NCBI GenBank assembly: GCA_029940375.1
Contig: JAPYUX010000002.1
Coordinates: 145,880-209,879, forward strand
Origin: Dehalococcoidia bacterium
GTDB taxonomy: Bacteria; Chloroflexota; Dehalococcoidia; Lucifugimonadales; Lucifugimonadaceae
Direction of reading: 5' to 3'
DNA length: 64,000 nt
Shown here: positions 35,066 through 45,490 of the stretch, piece by piece
Numbering within the stretch: position 1 is the first letter of the stretch
Layout of the letters: every line of letters starts with the position of its first letter
Notes under the pieces: generated by a model
What the model was told of the DNA's origin: nothing
Databases searched by the model: none
What the model saw: the letters and a program-made list of their open reading frames with translations, nothing else
Made by a program: the position numbers and the translations under genes

Positions 35066-36862
35066 ATGGTACAACTTTCTGATGAAGATATAAGAGCTCG
35101 TACTTGGGACTATAATGTTGTTACTAGATTTATTCCATTTGTTAGACCGTATAAAAATGATGCTTTTAAAGGATTATTCTTTGTTCTCACCCTAGCAATA
35201 GCTTCACTTTTTATACCTTTAGTAATAAAAGATATGATTGATGACGCTGGTTGTATAATTTCTTCAAGTTGCCAAAATCCAGTAGATGTTCAAAAAGTTC
35301 TTTTGTACGGATTGATAAAATTTATAGGTTTGTCAGCAATTATTGGTTTTTCAATTTTTATGTCTGAAACCATTATTGAGAGAATGGGAGAAAAAATTTT
35401 GTTAGATATGAGGACCAAGATGTTTCTTCATTTGCAAAATGTTTCCATTTCATTTATGGACAAAACAGATATAGGACGACTAATGTCAAGATTACAAGGA
35501 GATGTTGCGGCGATGCAGGAAGCTCTTCAAATGGGCGTCTTTGCTATCGGAGATTTGGTTTTATTAGTTGGAATTATTTCTCTCTTACTAATCATGAATT
35601 TTCAATTGGGAATTCTAACAATACTTATTATTCCGATACTAATTTTAATAAGGCTAATGTGGCTTCCCAGAGCTAAAAAAGCTTTTCTGGATGCAAGAAT
35701 TAAAAGTTCATTAGCCACATCTTATTTAGCAGAAAATATTAACGGAGTTAGGACTGTACAGTCGTTCAATCGCCAAAATTATAATGGAAAGATTTATGAA
35801 CAAAAAGCAACTGATTTGTTTGAGGCACAAGTAAAAGCAACTAAACTTTCTGCTCTCATGATGCCAACTGTAGAGACCTTAACTGGATTAGCCTTTGCAA
35901 TAATAATTATTATAGGAGCAAATCTCGTGATCAATGACAAAATAACTGCAGGAGTTATGGTGGCATATATTCTATTAGTTCAGAGATTTTTTGAACCAAT
36001 CAAAACCATTTCCATGCAATATAACGTTATGCAAAGAGCCATGGCTTCGGGATATAGAATTTTTGAAGTAATGGATATTCCAGTATCAATTAAGGATCCA
36101 GTTAAACCTTTGAATTGTGATTTAGATGGAACCATAAAGTTTGAGAATGTATCTTTTGCGTATATAGATGATAACTACATTATAAGAAACTTCAATTTAG
36201 AAATAAAAAATGGAGAGAGAATAGGAATTGTCGGACCAACCGGAGCAGGTAAATCTACTATTTCTAATTTGATACATAGATTTTACGATGCTAATAAAGG
36301 AAAAATTATTCTTGGTGGAGTTGACATAAAAAAAATGTCCCAAACCCATATTGGAGAAAATGTTGGAATGGTTCTACAGGATCCATTTTTATTTTCTGGA
36401 TCTATTTTGGAAAATGTAAGGTACGGAGAAGAAAAAATTTCTTTAGACTTGATTAAGGAAGAAAGCATAAAATTAGGAATTGATGAATTTATTCAAAACC
36501 TTCCGAATAAATATGAAACCGTAATAGGTCAACGTGGATCTGATTTATCAATGGGTCAAAGGCAATTATTAAGTATATTAAGAGCTCTGTTAGCTGATAC
36601 TAAGTACTTGATTTTAGATGAAGCAACTTCATCAATTGATTCGTATACAGAAAAAAAGATTCAAACTGCATTAGATGTTCTTTTGAATAATAGAACATCA
36701 ATAACAATCGCCCATCGATTAGCAACGGTTCGAAATTGTGATCGAATAATAGTTCTTAATCAGGGAGAGATAATAGAGTCAGGAAACCACGAGAATCTTT
36801 TAATGAATAAAGGACTATACAGTAAATTATATAGATTGAATTATTCTTCTTTCGATGACTAA
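35066..36862 (+). CDS. ABC exporter half-transporter, second subunit (catalytic Walker B)
   Basis: This 598-aa protein has six membrane helices and a C-terminal ATPase domain. Walker A is GPTGAGKST and Walker B LILDEATSSID has the catalytic Glu. The signature is LSMGQ instead of LSGGQ. In the dimer this non-standard signature faces the degenerate Walker site of the first subunit, so both substitutions fall in one composite site, as known for asymmetric exporters. Its ATG follows the first gene's stop directly. It ends 8 nt before the convergent ferredoxin gene. Confidence 0.93.
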   Translation: MVQLSDEDIRARTWDYNVVTRFIPFVRPYKNDAFKGLFFVLTLAIASLFIPLVIKDMIDDAGCIISSSCQNPVDVQKVLLYGLIKFIGLSAIIGFSIFMSETIIERMGEKILLDMRTKMFLHLQNVSISFMDKTDIGRLMSRLQGDVAAMQEALQMGVFAIGDLVLLVGIISLLLIMNFQLGILTILIIPILILIRLMWLPRAKKAFLDARIKSSLATSYLAENINGVRTVQSFNRQNYNGKIYEQKATDLFEAQVKATKLSALMMPTVETLTGLAFAIIIIIGANLVINDKITAGVMVAYILLVQRFFEPIKTISMQYNVMQRAMASGYRIFEVMDIPVSIKDPVKPLNCDLDGTIKFENVSFAYIDDNYIIRNFNLEIKNGERIGIVGPTGAGKSTISNLIHRFYDANKGKIILGGVDIKKMSQTHIGENVGMVLQDPFLFSGSILENVRYGEEKISLDLIKEESIKLGIDEFIQNLPNKYETVIGQRGSDLSMGQRQLLSILRALLADTKYLILDEATSSIDSYTEKKIQTALDVLLNNRTSITIAHRLATVRNCDRIIVLNQGEIIESGNHENLLMNKGLYSKLYRLNYSSFDD

Positions 36863-36869
36863 AATATTA

Positions 36870-37136
36870 CTATATGTTGTTACCAGGTTCAGATTCATCA
36901 TAGTCATAATCGTAATTTAACTTAATAAATTCACTTTGATCTTCTGGAACATCTTCTTCAACAAATATTGCATTTTCTGGACAAACAGGTTCACATGCAG
37001 CGCAATCAATACATTCATCAGGATTAATAAACAACTGGTTATCTCCAGGCTTTGAATATATACAATCTACGGGGCATACATCAACACAAGATCCATCCAA
37101 TATATCAACGCAACCCTTACCAATAATATATGTCAT
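36870..37136 (-). CDS. fdxA: 7Fe-type ferredoxin (FdxA-like)
   Basis: This is an 88-aa electron carrier. The N-terminal cluster motif is CVDILDGSCVDVCPVDCIY, with the 7-residue gap between the first two Cys found in 3Fe-4S/4Fe-4S ferredoxins of the mycobacterial FdxA type. The second motif CIDCAACEPVCPENAI is a regular 4Fe-4S site. The tail is acidic (DYDYDESEPG). AAGGA precedes the ATG. It follows the HesB-like gene on the same strand, with 90 nt between, which suggests an iron-sulfur theme. Confidence 0.93.
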   Translation of the reverse strand: MTYIIGKGCVDILDGSCVDVCPVDCIYSKPGDNQLFINPDECIDCAACEPVCPENAIFVEEDVPEDQSEFIKLNYDYDYDESEPGNNI

Positions 37137-37226
37137 AACGAATTATCCTTACATTAAAAAAATCAAAAATACAAACAAACTACATTACAATAAAAAAATT
37201 AAACATGACTAAACAAGGTTTTTATA

Positions 37227-37655
37227 TTATCCTTGACAACATCCCTGACCAGCATTATTGCCACCACAGCATTGGGTCTCACCTTTTGGTTCTTGTTCTT
37301 CACCACCACAACCACAAGCACCCCCACCACAACCTCCAGTTTGTTGATTAGGATTTGAAATTACAAACCCTGATCTTTGGAATCCTTCTACATAGTCTAT
37401 ATTTGATCCTTCAACAAATTTTACACTTTCTGAATCGACTACTGTCTTTATTTCACCATCAATAATCGTATCATCTTTTTCTGTAGTTTCTACAAGTCCG
37501 AAAACGTATTCAAATCCACCATGCTCATTTTCGTTAATAGATACTCTAAGAAAGTTGTCTTCATTGTTCTGTTCTTTCATTATTTCTTTCAGCTTAGTTG
37601 CTGCAGAATCAGTATAATTTACAATCTGTTCTTTCTGTTCTTTTGAATTAAGCAA
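37227..37655 (-). CDS. HesB/IscA-family protein with Cys/Gly-rich tail
   Basis: This 142-aa protein has the A-type iron-sulfur carrier fold (SAATKLKEI, FLRVSINE, VKFVEGSNIDYVEGFQRSGFVISNPN). The first conserved Cys (the GGCSG motif of IscA) is absent; the matching stretch is ENEHGGFEYVF. The C-terminal CGCG motif is kept and extended into a 40-residue tail with seven Cys and many Gly, ending in GCCQG. The start is TTG at 37655 with GGGAG 6-7 nt upstream. Function as an Fe-S carrier is likely but may differ because of the missing Cys. Confidence 0.82.
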   Translation of the reverse strand: MLNSKEQKEQIVNYTDSAATKLKEIMKEQNNEDNFLRVSINENEHGGFEYVFGLVETTEKDDTIIDGEIKTVVDSESVKFVEGSNIDYVEGFQRSGFVISNPNQQTGGCGGGACGCGGEEQEPKGETQCCGGNNAGQGCCQG

Positions 37656-37808
37656 TTTAGACTCCCATTCTCAATTAATATATCTATTGCAATTTTACTC
37701 TATAACCATGAAATTAATCAACTTTTATAAGTAGAAAAATGTCAAGATTTTGCAAAGTTTATGAAGGATTTTGCAGGTATAATATTCTTATAAATTTTTT
37801 ATTATTTT

Positions 37809-38246
37809 ATGGATTCTACAGATTTAAAAATTATTAATATCCTTTCAGAAGATGGCCGCATTTCTAATGCTCATATTGCTAGAGAATTAGAACTGAGTGA
37901 AGGAACAATTAGAAGAAGAATAAGAAATCTGATTGATAGTAAAACTATTAATATAGTTGCTGTTTCTGATCCTAAAAAACTTGGATATTCTTCTGAGGCA
38001 CTCATTGGAGTTCAATGCGAACCAAATGAATTGGGAGAAGTATCAAAAAAAATTGCCTCATTAAAACAAACAAAATGGGTAATATCTACAACTGGATCAT
38101 ATGATGTATTTTGTTTAGTTGCAGTTGAAGGCCCCGAACAGCTGGGCGAATTTATTAGGGTAGGAATAGGATCAGTTCAAGGAATTATTAGAACTGAAAC
38201 TTTTGTTAATTTATCTGTTTCTAAACGTGAATATGGTTTATTTTAA
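37809..38246 (+). CDS. Lrp/AsnC-family transcriptional regulator
   Basis: This 145-aa protein has the N-terminal helix-turn-helix of the Lrp family (LKIINILSEDGRISNAHIARELELSEGTIRRRI). A C-terminal RAM-type effector domain follows (WVISTTGSYDVFCLVAVE). The family responds to amino acids and forms octamers. It is divergent from the HesB-like gene (153 nt) and is followed by aspS after 21 nt, so the two may be co-transcribed. The regulated genes cannot be read from the sequence. Confidence 0.92.
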   Translation: MDSTDLKIINILSEDGRISNAHIARELELSEGTIRRRIRNLIDSKTINIVAVSDPKKLGYSSEALIGVQCEPNELGEVSKKIASLKQTKWVISTTGSYDVFCLVAVEGPEQLGEFIRVGIGSVQGIIRTETFVNLSVSKREYGLF

Positions 38247-38267
38247 AGTATTAGTAGTGAAATAAAT

Positions 38268-40061
38268 ATGTATAGAGATTTAATGTGTGGAGAACCGTCT
38301 TTAACCAACTTAGGTGATAAAGTGAAATTGGCAGGATGGGTTAGTAAGAGAAGAGATCATGGACAATTGATCTTTATTGATTTAAGAGATAAATCTGGTA
38401 TAACACAAGTCGTCTTTAATCCAACAATTTCTAAAGAAACTTACAAAAAAGCAAAAAGCCTTAGATCAGAATGGGTAATTTCTGTAGAAGGCGCTGTCCT
38501 TCGAAGAATAGAAGGTGCTGAAAATGAAGCTTTAGGTACAGGTTCAATAGAATTGGTTGCAGAAAAAATAGAAATTTTATCTAAATCTTTGACTCCTCCT
38601 TTTGAAATTGATGACACTAATCCCATTTCAGAAGAAATAAGATTGAAATATAGATTTTTAGATTTAAGAAGAAATCATATGCAATCTAATTTAAAGATTA
38701 GGCATGATGTTACAAATAAAATTTGGAATCATCTAACTGAAAAAGGGTTTGTTCACATAGAGACACCGATTTTAATTAAAAGTACACCTGAAGGTGCTAG
38801 AGACTATGTTGTTCCATCAAGAATTAAGAATGGGGCATTTTATGCATTGCCTCAATCACCACAACAAATGAAGCAAATACTTATGGTTTCTGGTTGTGAT
38901 AAATATTTTCAAATAGCTCGATGTTTTAGAGATGAGGATTTAAGAGCGGATAGACAACCTGAACACACACAGTTAGATTTGGAAATGAGTTTTGTTCACC
39001 AACAAGATGTTATGTCTACAGTAGAACAATTATATTTGGATGTTATTAAGGAAATAAAATCTGAAGTAAAAATAAATATACCTTTTGAAATATTAACTTA
39101 TGATGAAAGTATGGATAAATACGGGACAGATAAACCTGATTTAAGATTCGATATGCCATTATTTGATTTATCTAAAATAGCAAAAAATATTGAATCAAAT
39201 GTAGTACAAAATTCTTTAAAAAAAGGAGGCATATTTAAAGGTTTGCTAGTTAAAGATTGGTCTAATTTGAGTAGAAAAGATTTTGATAAACTAACAGAGT
39301 TGGTTAAATCCCAAGGAGCTGGAGGATTAATTTATATTTCCATCAGCAAAGATGCAAATATAAACACACTTAAATTAGAAGATACTAACGGACCATTAAA
39401 CAAATTCTTCACATTAGATAATATTAAAGATATGATTAAATTATCAAACGCTTCTCCTGGAGACGTAATATTTATGATTATTGGAGAAGAAAAAATTACT
39501 AATTTTTCAATGTCTTTTCTGAGAAATCATATCGCAAAAGAAAAAAAACTTTATAATGATAAAGAAATGAAATTTGTCTGGATTGTTGATTTCCCATTAT
39601 TTGAGAAAGACGATAATGGTTCATGGCAGCCAGCTCATCATGTTTTTTCTTCTCCTCATGAGGAAGACATTGTTTTTCTTAATGATGATCCAGGTAAAAT
39701 AAGGGCAAAATTATTTGATTTAGTTTGTAATGGAGTTGAATTGGGATCAGGTTCTATAAGAATACATGAAAGAGCTTTACAGGAGAAAATTTTTGATATT
39801 ATAGGTTATTCAAAAAATAATGTTGAAGATTTATTTGGGCATTTGTTGACTGCATTTGATTATGGAGTTCCTCCACATGGAGGAATGGGTTTAGGACTAG
39901 ACAGACTTGTTGCAATGTTGTGTAATGAAGAATCTATTAGAGAAGTGATTGCTTTTCCAAAAACCCAAACAGCATCAGATTTATTTTTTGGGACTCCTGA
40001 TTACATTTCAGAAGAACAACTAAAAGAATTGAATATTAAAGTAGATAAAATAGAAAAATAA
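38268..40061 (+). CDS. aspS: Aspartyl-tRNA synthetase (bacterial type)
   Basis: AspS charges tRNA-Asp (or also tRNA-Asn if non-discriminating). The 597-aa protein has the N-terminal OB-fold (LAGWVSKRRDHGQLIFIDLRD), class II motif 1 near HIETPILIKSTPEGARD, motif 2 FQIARCFRDEDLRADRQPEHTQ and motif 3 GMGLGLDRLV. The GAD insertion typical of bacterial AspRS lies between motifs 2 and 3. Whether gatCAB works with it cannot be judged here. It is followed by tig after 13 nt. Confidence 0.97.
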   Translation: MYRDLMCGEPSLTNLGDKVKLAGWVSKRRDHGQLIFIDLRDKSGITQVVFNPTISKETYKKAKSLRSEWVISVEGAVLRRIEGAENEALGTGSIELVAEKIEILSKSLTPPFEIDDTNPISEEIRLKYRFLDLRRNHMQSNLKIRHDVTNKIWNHLTEKGFVHIETPILIKSTPEGARDYVVPSRIKNGAFYALPQSPQQMKQILMVSGCDKYFQIARCFRDEDLRADRQPEHTQLDLEMSFVHQQDVMSTVEQLYLDVIKEIKSEVKINIPFEILTYDESMDKYGTDKPDLRFDMPLFDLSKIAKNIESNVVQNSLKKGGIFKGLLVKDWSNLSRKDFDKLTELVKSQGAGGLIYISISKDANINTLKLEDTNGPLNKFFTLDNIKDMIKLSNASPGDVIFMIIGEEKITNFSMSFLRNHIAKEKKLYNDKEMKFVWIVDFPLFEKDDNGSWQPAHHVFSSPHEEDIVFLNDDPGKIRAKLFDLVCNGVELGSGSIRIHERALQEKIFDIIGYSKNNVEDLFGHLLTAFDYGVPPHGGMGLGLDRLVAMLCNEESIREVIAFPKTQTASDLFFGTPDYISEEQLKELNIKVDKIEK

Positions 40062-40074
40062 ATTCAATCAAATT

Positions 40075-41361
40075 ATGAATGTAGACGTAAAACCGGAAAA
40101 AAATAAACAAATAGATATAGAAATAACAATCGATGAATTCATTGTAAATAAACATCTAAAATCTTCAGCTTCTAAAATTTCAAATTCAACAAATATCCAA
40201 GGATTTAGAAAAGGAAAAGTTCCCTATAGCATTGTAGAAGCAAAATTTGGAAGAGATTATATTTTGAACAATAGCCTAGATGGTATTATTCAAGAAGTTG
40301 TTCCAGATATATTAAGTGAACAAAAACTAGAATATCCGTGTTCTCCCAAAGTGGATATTTTACAAAAGGAACCAAAGTTTATAATAAGTTTGCAAGTTCC
40401 TATGATGCCTGAAGTTGAATTAGGTGATTATAAAAGTTTAAATAATAAACAAAAAAAAGAGAAAGTTACGAAGAAAAAAATTAATGAAACTATTGATAGA
40501 ATTTTAGAATCTCGAGCCACTTGGGAAGAAAAAAATATAACATTAGATTTTCCCGGATTAGCTAAAATTAATATCCTAGGAAAATATAATGAACAAGAAG
40601 TTATAAAGCATGAGAATTATGATTTTTATGCCGTAAAAGATAGTAAATTAATTGTTCCAGGAATGTCGGAAAAATTAAAAGGTATAAAAAAAGGAGAAAA
40701 AAGAAATTTTATATTAACTCTACCAAATGATTGGGAGAATCAAGATTTAAAAGGTAAGAATGTTGATTTTATAATTGATTGTATTGAAGTTTTGGAGAAA
40801 AAATTGCCTTCTTTAGATGATGAATTTGTAAAATTATTTAATAAAAATTTAACAACAGTAAAAGAATTTGAAGAAGAAATAAAAAAAGAATTAAACTCAG
40901 AATTAGATTATAAATACCGAATAGAATTAGAGAATCAGCTTTTATCGGATTTAATTGAAATTTCAAAATATAAAATTTCTTCTATACAAATTGAAACAAC
41001 AACTAATCAAGTTATTGAAGAGAGAAGTAAGTCAATTTCTCAATATAAAATGTCTTTGGAAGATTACTTAAAAGCTATAAATATGAAAGAAGAAGATTTT
41101 TATAATGAATCAAAGAAATCTGCTGAACAAGAACTAAAAAAAATCATTACACTAGAAGAAGTAATAATTAAAGAAGATATTCAAGTTGAAAATAAAGAAG
41201 TAAAAGAAGAAATCACTTTGATTAAACAAAATTATGCAGATCAAAAATTAATTGATGATGAAAATTTATATAAAATTGTTGAAAATAATTTAAAAAAGAA
41301 AAATAGCATGGAATATCTTATTAAAATAGCAAATAAAGCAATCAAAAATCGCAAAAAATAA
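40075..41361 (+). CDS. tig: Trigger factor
   Basis: Trigger factor is a ribosome-bound chaperone and prolyl isomerase for new chains. The 428-aa protein has the ribosome-docking signature in NIQGFRKGKVPYSIVEAKFG (GFRxGKxP) near residue 42. A central FKBP-like domain is present (about 145-230), as is a long helical C-terminal domain rich in Lys and Glu. The order tig-clpP-clpX is common in bacteria. Sequence identity is masked by the strong Lys/Ile/Asn bias, but the signature is intact. Confidence 0.95.
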   Translation: MNVDVKPEKNKQIDIEITIDEFIVNKHLKSSASKISNSTNIQGFRKGKVPYSIVEAKFGRDYILNNSLDGIIQEVVPDILSEQKLEYPCSPKVDILQKEPKFIISLQVPMMPEVELGDYKSLNNKQKKEKVTKKKINETIDRILESRATWEEKNITLDFPGLAKINILGKYNEQEVIKHENYDFYAVKDSKLIVPGMSEKLKGIKKGEKRNFILTLPNDWENQDLKGKNVDFIIDCIEVLEKKLPSLDDEFVKLFNKNLTTVKEFEEEIKKELNSELDYKYRIELENQLLSDLIEISKYKISSIQIETTTNQVIEERSKSISQYKMSLEDYLKAINMKEEDFYNESKKSAEQELKKIITLEEVIIKEDIQVENKEVKEEITLIKQNYADQKLIDDENLYKIVENNLKKKNSMEYLIKIANKAIKNRKK

Positions 41362-41406
41362 TTTTTTTTAGTAACATTAAATTATGAATATATAAAGGAG
41401 TGTATT

Positions 41407-42030
41407 TTGGAATATAATCCTAACTACCCAGGCTCAACGATGCCCTATGTTGTAGAACAAACATCTAGAGGCGAAAGAACATATGATATTTTTTCTTTAT
41501 TACTAAAAGAAAGGATAATTTTCCTAGGAACTGATGTAAATCCAATGATATCTAATATCATAGTTGCACAGTTACTTTATTTATCACGAGAAGATCAAGA
41601 AAAAGATATTAACTTATATATAAACTCTCCTGGTGGATCAGTATATTCAGGATTGTCTATTTACGACACAATGCAAATGATTCCTAATGATATTTGTACT
41701 TATTCAGTTGGATTATCTGCTAGTATGGGAACTATTTTGTTGACCGCTGGGACAAAAGGGAAACGCTATGCTTTGCCTCATTCAACTATGATGATGCATA
41801 GTGCTTCAGGTGGAGCTGGAGGAACTGTTTCAGATATACAAATTCAAGCTAAAGAAATATTAAGAGTAAATGATGAATTAACAAAAATCATGTCTCATCA
41901 TACTGGTCAATCAGAAGCAAAAATACGTAAAGACGAAGACCGTGATTTTTGGATGGATGCAAAGCAAGCGGTAAAATACGGTTTGGTTGATGAGGTAATT
42001 TCTCCAACTAAATTGAAAGATAAAAAATAA
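41407..42030 (+). CDS. clpP: ATP-dependent Clp protease proteolytic subunit
   Basis: ClpP is the tetradecameric serine protease partnered with ClpX. The 207-aa protein has the catalytic Ser in GLSASMGT, the His in MMHSASGG and a later Asp. The segment [13 protein letters not shown] is typical. The start is TTG at 41407 with AAAGGAG 6 nt upstream, giving the usual N-terminus [19 protein letters not shown]. clpX follows after 10 nt. Confidence 0.97.
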   Translation: MEYNPNYPGSTMPYVVEQTSRGERTYDIFSLLLKERIIFLGTDVNPMISNIIVAQLLYLSREDQEKDINLYINSPGGSVYSGLSIYDTMQMIPNDICTYSVGLSASMGTILLTAGTKGKRYALPHSTMMMHSASGGAGGTVSDIQIQAKEILRVNDELTKIMSHHTGQSEAKIRKDEDRDFWMDAKQAVKYGLVDEVISPTKLKDKK

Positions 42031-42040
42031 ATTTATCACT

Positions 42041-43324
42041 ATGCAAATTTGTACTTTATGTAAGAAGTCTTATGACGATCCCAATGATATCAGAGGATAC
42101 CCTGGAGATCATTTTGGTTACCCCGAAGTTAAAATATTTTTTTGCTTAAACTGTTCAACATATATACATAAAGGATTTTCTTTAGAGAATTCTTTAACTA
42201 TTAATCAAACAGATAATCAATCAACAAATTTAAAAATTTTACATAATAAACCACCAAAGGAAATTTCCAGTCAATTATCTGAATATGTAATTGGGCAAGA
42301 ACACGCCAAAAAAGTTATTTCAGTAGCAGTTTATAATCACTATAAAAGATTACAACCAAATGAAACAGAAGATGTAGACATTCAAAAATCTAATATTTTG
42401 CTTGTTGGGCCTACTGGATCAGGAAAGACTTATCTTGCGCAAACTCTATCAAAAATTTTGGATGTTCCTTTTTCTATTTCTGATGCTACCTCTCTTACTG
42501 AAGCAGGTTACGTAGGAGAAGACGTAGAGAACATATTGCTAAGACTATACCAAGCTGCTGATGGCAATATTAATAAAACCCAACAAGGAATTATATATAT
42601 TGATGAAATAGATAAAATTGCGAAAAAAAATGCAAATCCTTCTTTAACCAAAGAGCTTGGAGAAGGAACCCAGCAATCGCTATTGAAAATTCTCGAAGGT
42701 TCAGTAGTAAATGTCCCTCGTAAAGGAGGAAGAAAGCATCCTGAGCAAGATTTTTTACAAGTAGACACTTCGGGCATTTTGTTTATTTTAGGAGGTGCGT
42801 TTGAAGGCTTAGATAAAATTGTTGATAAAAGAATAAATAATAAGACAATCGGATTTGAAAATATTTCTATCGAAAAAGAAAATTTTATTAAAGATGATAG
42901 ATATATAGAATCAGAAGATATTTTAAAATATGGATTTATACCTGAATTTATAGGCAGAGTTGCATCAATTGTAAATCTAAATAATCTTAATCATTCTGAC
43001 TTGTTGTCCATTTTAAAAGAGCCAAAGAATTCACTTGTTAAACAATATCAAAAACTATTTGAATTAGACGGTGTTGAGCTTAAATTTACTAAAGAATCTT
43101 TAGAACAAATTGCTAATGATGCTTTATTAGAAAAAAATGGAGCTCGAGCACTTAAATCAATCATAGAAAAAATCTTAATGGATGTTATGTTTGAGATCCC
43201 AAGCATAGAAAATGTTTCAAAATCTATCGTACAATATGACAATATAAATAAAGTACATTATGTAGAACTATTAGATGTAAAAGGGAAATCTATAAAAAAC
43301 TTTGAATCTAAGAAAGTTGCTTAA
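42041..43324 (+). CDS. clpX: ATP-dependent Clp protease ATP-binding subunit ClpX
   Basis: ClpX is the hexameric AAA+ unfoldase feeding ClpP. The 427-aa protein has an N-terminal zinc-binding C4 domain (CTLC at 4-7 and CLNC near 35). Walker A is [12 protein letters not shown], the pore loop [10 protein letters not shown], Walker [14 protein letters not shown], and sensor/C-terminal motifs include EFIGRV and NGARALKSI. The ClpP-binding IGF loop is present as the conserved region following [11 protein letters not shown]. It overlaps the convergent formyltransferase-like gene by 17 nt. Confidence 0.97.
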   Translation: MQICTLCKKSYDDPNDIRGYPGDHFGYPEVKIFFCLNCSTYIHKGFSLENSLTINQTDNQSTNLKILHNKPPKEISSQLSEYVIGQEHAKKVISVAVYNHYKRLQPNETEDVDIQKSNILLVGPTGSGKTYLAQTLSKILDVPFSISDATSLTEAGYVGEDVENILLRLYQAADGNINKTQQGIIYIDEIDKIAKKNANPSLTKELGEGTQQSLLKILEGSVVNVPRKGGRKHPEQDFLQVDTSGILFILGGAFEGLDKIVDKRINNKTIGFENISIEKENFIKDDRYIESEDILKYGFIPEFIGRVASIVNLNNLNHSDLLSILKEPKNSLVKQYQKLFELDGVELKFTKESLEQIANDALLEKNGARALKSIIEKILMDVMFEIPSIENVSKSIVQYDNINKVHYVELLDVKGKSIKNFESKKVA

Positions 43325-44078
43325 CCTTCTTATTGACCTCGACTGAAAGATCTAAACTAAGAAAATTATTTATATCTATTTCTTTCATCCCTATTTTTGA
43401 TATTGTCTCATAAAGTAAAATTTGCTCGTAATTAACAATTTTTTTTCTTATCTCGAAAAAAAGTCTTGAACTTTCTATTTCAATATTCTTGTTTTTCTGT
43501 ACTGCTTTCCATTCTGTCTTTAATTCTTCAGATTTTATTTTAAATTTACAATAAGAAATATTTGGACCATCATCCAAATCTGGAGTCATTAAATGAATTG
43601 ATATCCCAGATTTATCTTCATTATTAATAATTAATTTTCTAATAACTTGTTTCCAAGTTCCATTTGGTCCATTTGGAAGTGCAGGGTGTAAATTTATTAT
43701 TGTGTAACTTTTACATAATAAAGGAGCAAATAACATATATCCTGCTGATACGATAAAATCTACTTTGTGTTTTGATATTTTTTCTATAACTACTTCATCA
43801 AATAAATATCTTAAATCTTTCCATTTTTTTTTGGAATTTTTTTTAAATTTATTTGATGAAAAATTGATTATTTTTATTTTATTTTTATTAACAAAATTTA
43901 TAAAATTATCAGATCCTGATTTTTCTCCTAATTCCCTATTACAAAAAACATAAGATATACTAATGTTATTGTTTTTTTTTGTTAGTTCTAAAATTTTTCT
44001 TAATAAACCTATGGAACCTTCACCATTTCCAGTTGATAACCATCCAATTTGAATTGTTTTTTTTTTATTATTCATCAT
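43308..44078 (-). CDS. Formyltransferase-fold protein (PurN-related)
   Basis: This 256-aa protein has the formyl-transferase fold. The opening [16 protein letters not shown] matches the PurN start. The segment [19 protein letters not shown] carries the catalytic Asn/His (NxH), and [19 protein letters not shown] carries the third catalytic Asp. Spacing and loops differ from standard PurN, and it lacks the usual YKGxxA pattern, so its product may be GAR formyltransferase or a related transferase. It overlaps xseB by 11 nt and is last in the topA-xer-efp-xse run. Confidence 0.75.
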   Translation of the reverse strand: MMNNKKKTIQIGWLSTGNGEGSIGLLRKILELTKKNNNISISYVFCNRELGEKSGSDNFINFVNKNKIKIINFSSNKFKKNSKKKWKDLRYLFDEVVIEKISKHKVDFIVSAGYMLFAPLLCKSYTIINLHPALPNGPNGTWKQVIRKLIINNEDKSGISIHLMTPDLDDGPNISYCKFKIKSEELKTEWKAVQKNKNIEIESSRLFFEIRKKIVNYEQILLYETISKIGMKEIDINNFLSLDLSVEVNKKVKQLS

Positions 44079-44283
44079 TTTTAATTATATTGTTCCAATC
44101 ATCTTCTATTTGTTTAATTCGCAAACTAGACTTTTGTAATAATGTATGACATTCTTTTGCTAACTTGATAGCCTCATCAAATATTTTTACCGATTCTTCT
44201 ATATTTGAACTTTCTTCTAATTTTCTAACTAGTATTTCTAATGATTCAAATTTTTTTTCATAATTATCTGTTTTTTCTATCAT
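44068..44283 (-). CDS. xseB: Exodeoxyribonuclease VII small subunit
   Basis: This 71-aa helical protein has the XseB core FESLEILVRKLEESSNIEESVKIFDEAIKLAKECHTLL. Several copies bind one XseA in the nuclease. It starts 1 nt after xseA ends and overlaps the next gene by 11 nt, consistent with coupled translation. Confidence 0.93.
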   Translation of the reverse strand: MIEKTDNYEKKFESLEILVRKLEESSNIEESVKIFDEAIKLAKECHTLLQKSSLRIKQIEDDWNNIIKNDE

Positions 44284-44284
44284 T

Positions 44285-45487
44285 TTATTTTTCTTTGTTG
44301 TTAATATTTTCTATTATTGAACCAATTTCCCCATCAATTACTTTTGTTGTTATCTTTTCTCCAATTTTGACGTTTGAAATTGAAGTTATTTGTTTCCCTG
44401 TTTTATCTTGCAAAGTAGCAAAGCCTCTTTCAAATATCTTATTAGGTGACATTTGAATTAATTGGTTATTTATATTTTCTAATTTTAAAGCATTTATTTC
44501 AGTTGTTTGTTTGATATTGTTAAAGATTTTTTCTGAATTTGCTATCAATTCAAGTTTTTTTTCACTTATATTAGGGATCAAATCTGTAAATCTATCAAAT
44601 GTTATATTTAATTCATTATTATATTTGTCCTTTTGATTATTTATCATTGATAAAGATTTGTTGATTGTAGATAGAAGATCATCGAATAATTCTTGTTGTG
44701 AAATAGATACCAATTCGGCTGCAGAGCTAGGCGTTGGGGCCCTTAAATCGGAAACATAATCTGAAATTGTATAATCTGTTTCATGTCCAATAGCCGAAAT
44801 GACGGGGATTTTACACGCATATATACTTCTAACCAAGCTTTCATTATTAAAAGGAGACAAATCTTCGGTTGAACCACCTCCCCTTGCTAATATTATTACT
44901 TCTGGGCTATATTCAATAATTTTTTCTAAAGCATTACTAACTGATAAGTGAGCATCATGTCCCTGTACATTACAAGGAGAAATAATCAATTCAGCTAAAT
45001 TATATCTTCTTTCTAAAGTTGTGATAATGTCGTGAATTACAGATCCACTTGGAGAAGTCACTATTCCTATCCTTTGAGGAATTTTTGGAATTGTTCTTTT
45101 TCTATCATCACTAAATAACCCTTCTGATTCTAATTTAATGAATAGTTTTTCATATTCTTCTCCAAAAAATCCTTGACCTAATTTTTTTACTGATTTTATT
45201 ATTATTTGCAGATCTCCTCTTTGCTTATATATAGAAACTTGACCTGCTATGGTTACTTCTAGGTTGTCTTCAGGTATATCTATATCTTTGTTACCTCTAA
45301 ATAAAACACATTTTATACTAGAGAATTCATCTATAAGATTAAAATATTTATGTCCAGAATTTGAAATCCTTAAATTTGATATTTCTCCTTTTATAACGAT
45401 ATTTTCAAATTCTGGGTTATATTCAATGACAAATTGAATTTTGCTAATAAATTCTGACACTGAAATTGGTAGTTTGTTTTGGATCAT
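44285..45487 (-). CDS. xseA: Exodeoxyribonuclease VII large subunit
   Basis: XseA degrades single-stranded DNA from either end. The 400-aa protein has an N-terminal OB fold (NIVIKGEISNLRISNSGHKYFNL). The catalytic domain contains KRTIPKIPQRIGIVTSPSGSVIHDI, ARGGGSTEDLSPFNNE and GHETDYTISDYVSDLRAPTPSSAAEL, followed by a coiled-coil region. It is 3 nt from efp and 1 nt from xseB. Confidence 0.97.
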   Translation of the reverse strand: MIQNKLPISVSEFISKIQFVIEYNPEFENIVIKGEISNLRISNSGHKYFNLIDEFSSIKCVLFRGNKDIDIPEDNLEVTIAGQVSIYKQRGDLQIIIKSVKKLGQGFFGEEYEKLFIKLESEGLFSDDRKRTIPKIPQRIGIVTSPSGSVIHDIITTLERRYNLAELIISPCNVQGHDAHLSVSNALEKIIEYSPEVIILARGGGSTEDLSPFNNESLVRSIYACKIPVISAIGHETDYTISDYVSDLRAPTPSSAAELVSISQQELFDDLLSTINKSLSMINNQKDKYNNELNITFDRFTDLIPNISEKKLELIANSEKIFNNIKQTTEINALKLENINNQLIQMSPNKIFERGFATLQDKTGKQITSISNVKIGEKITTKVIDGEIGSIIENINNKEK

Positions 45488-45490
45488 TTT

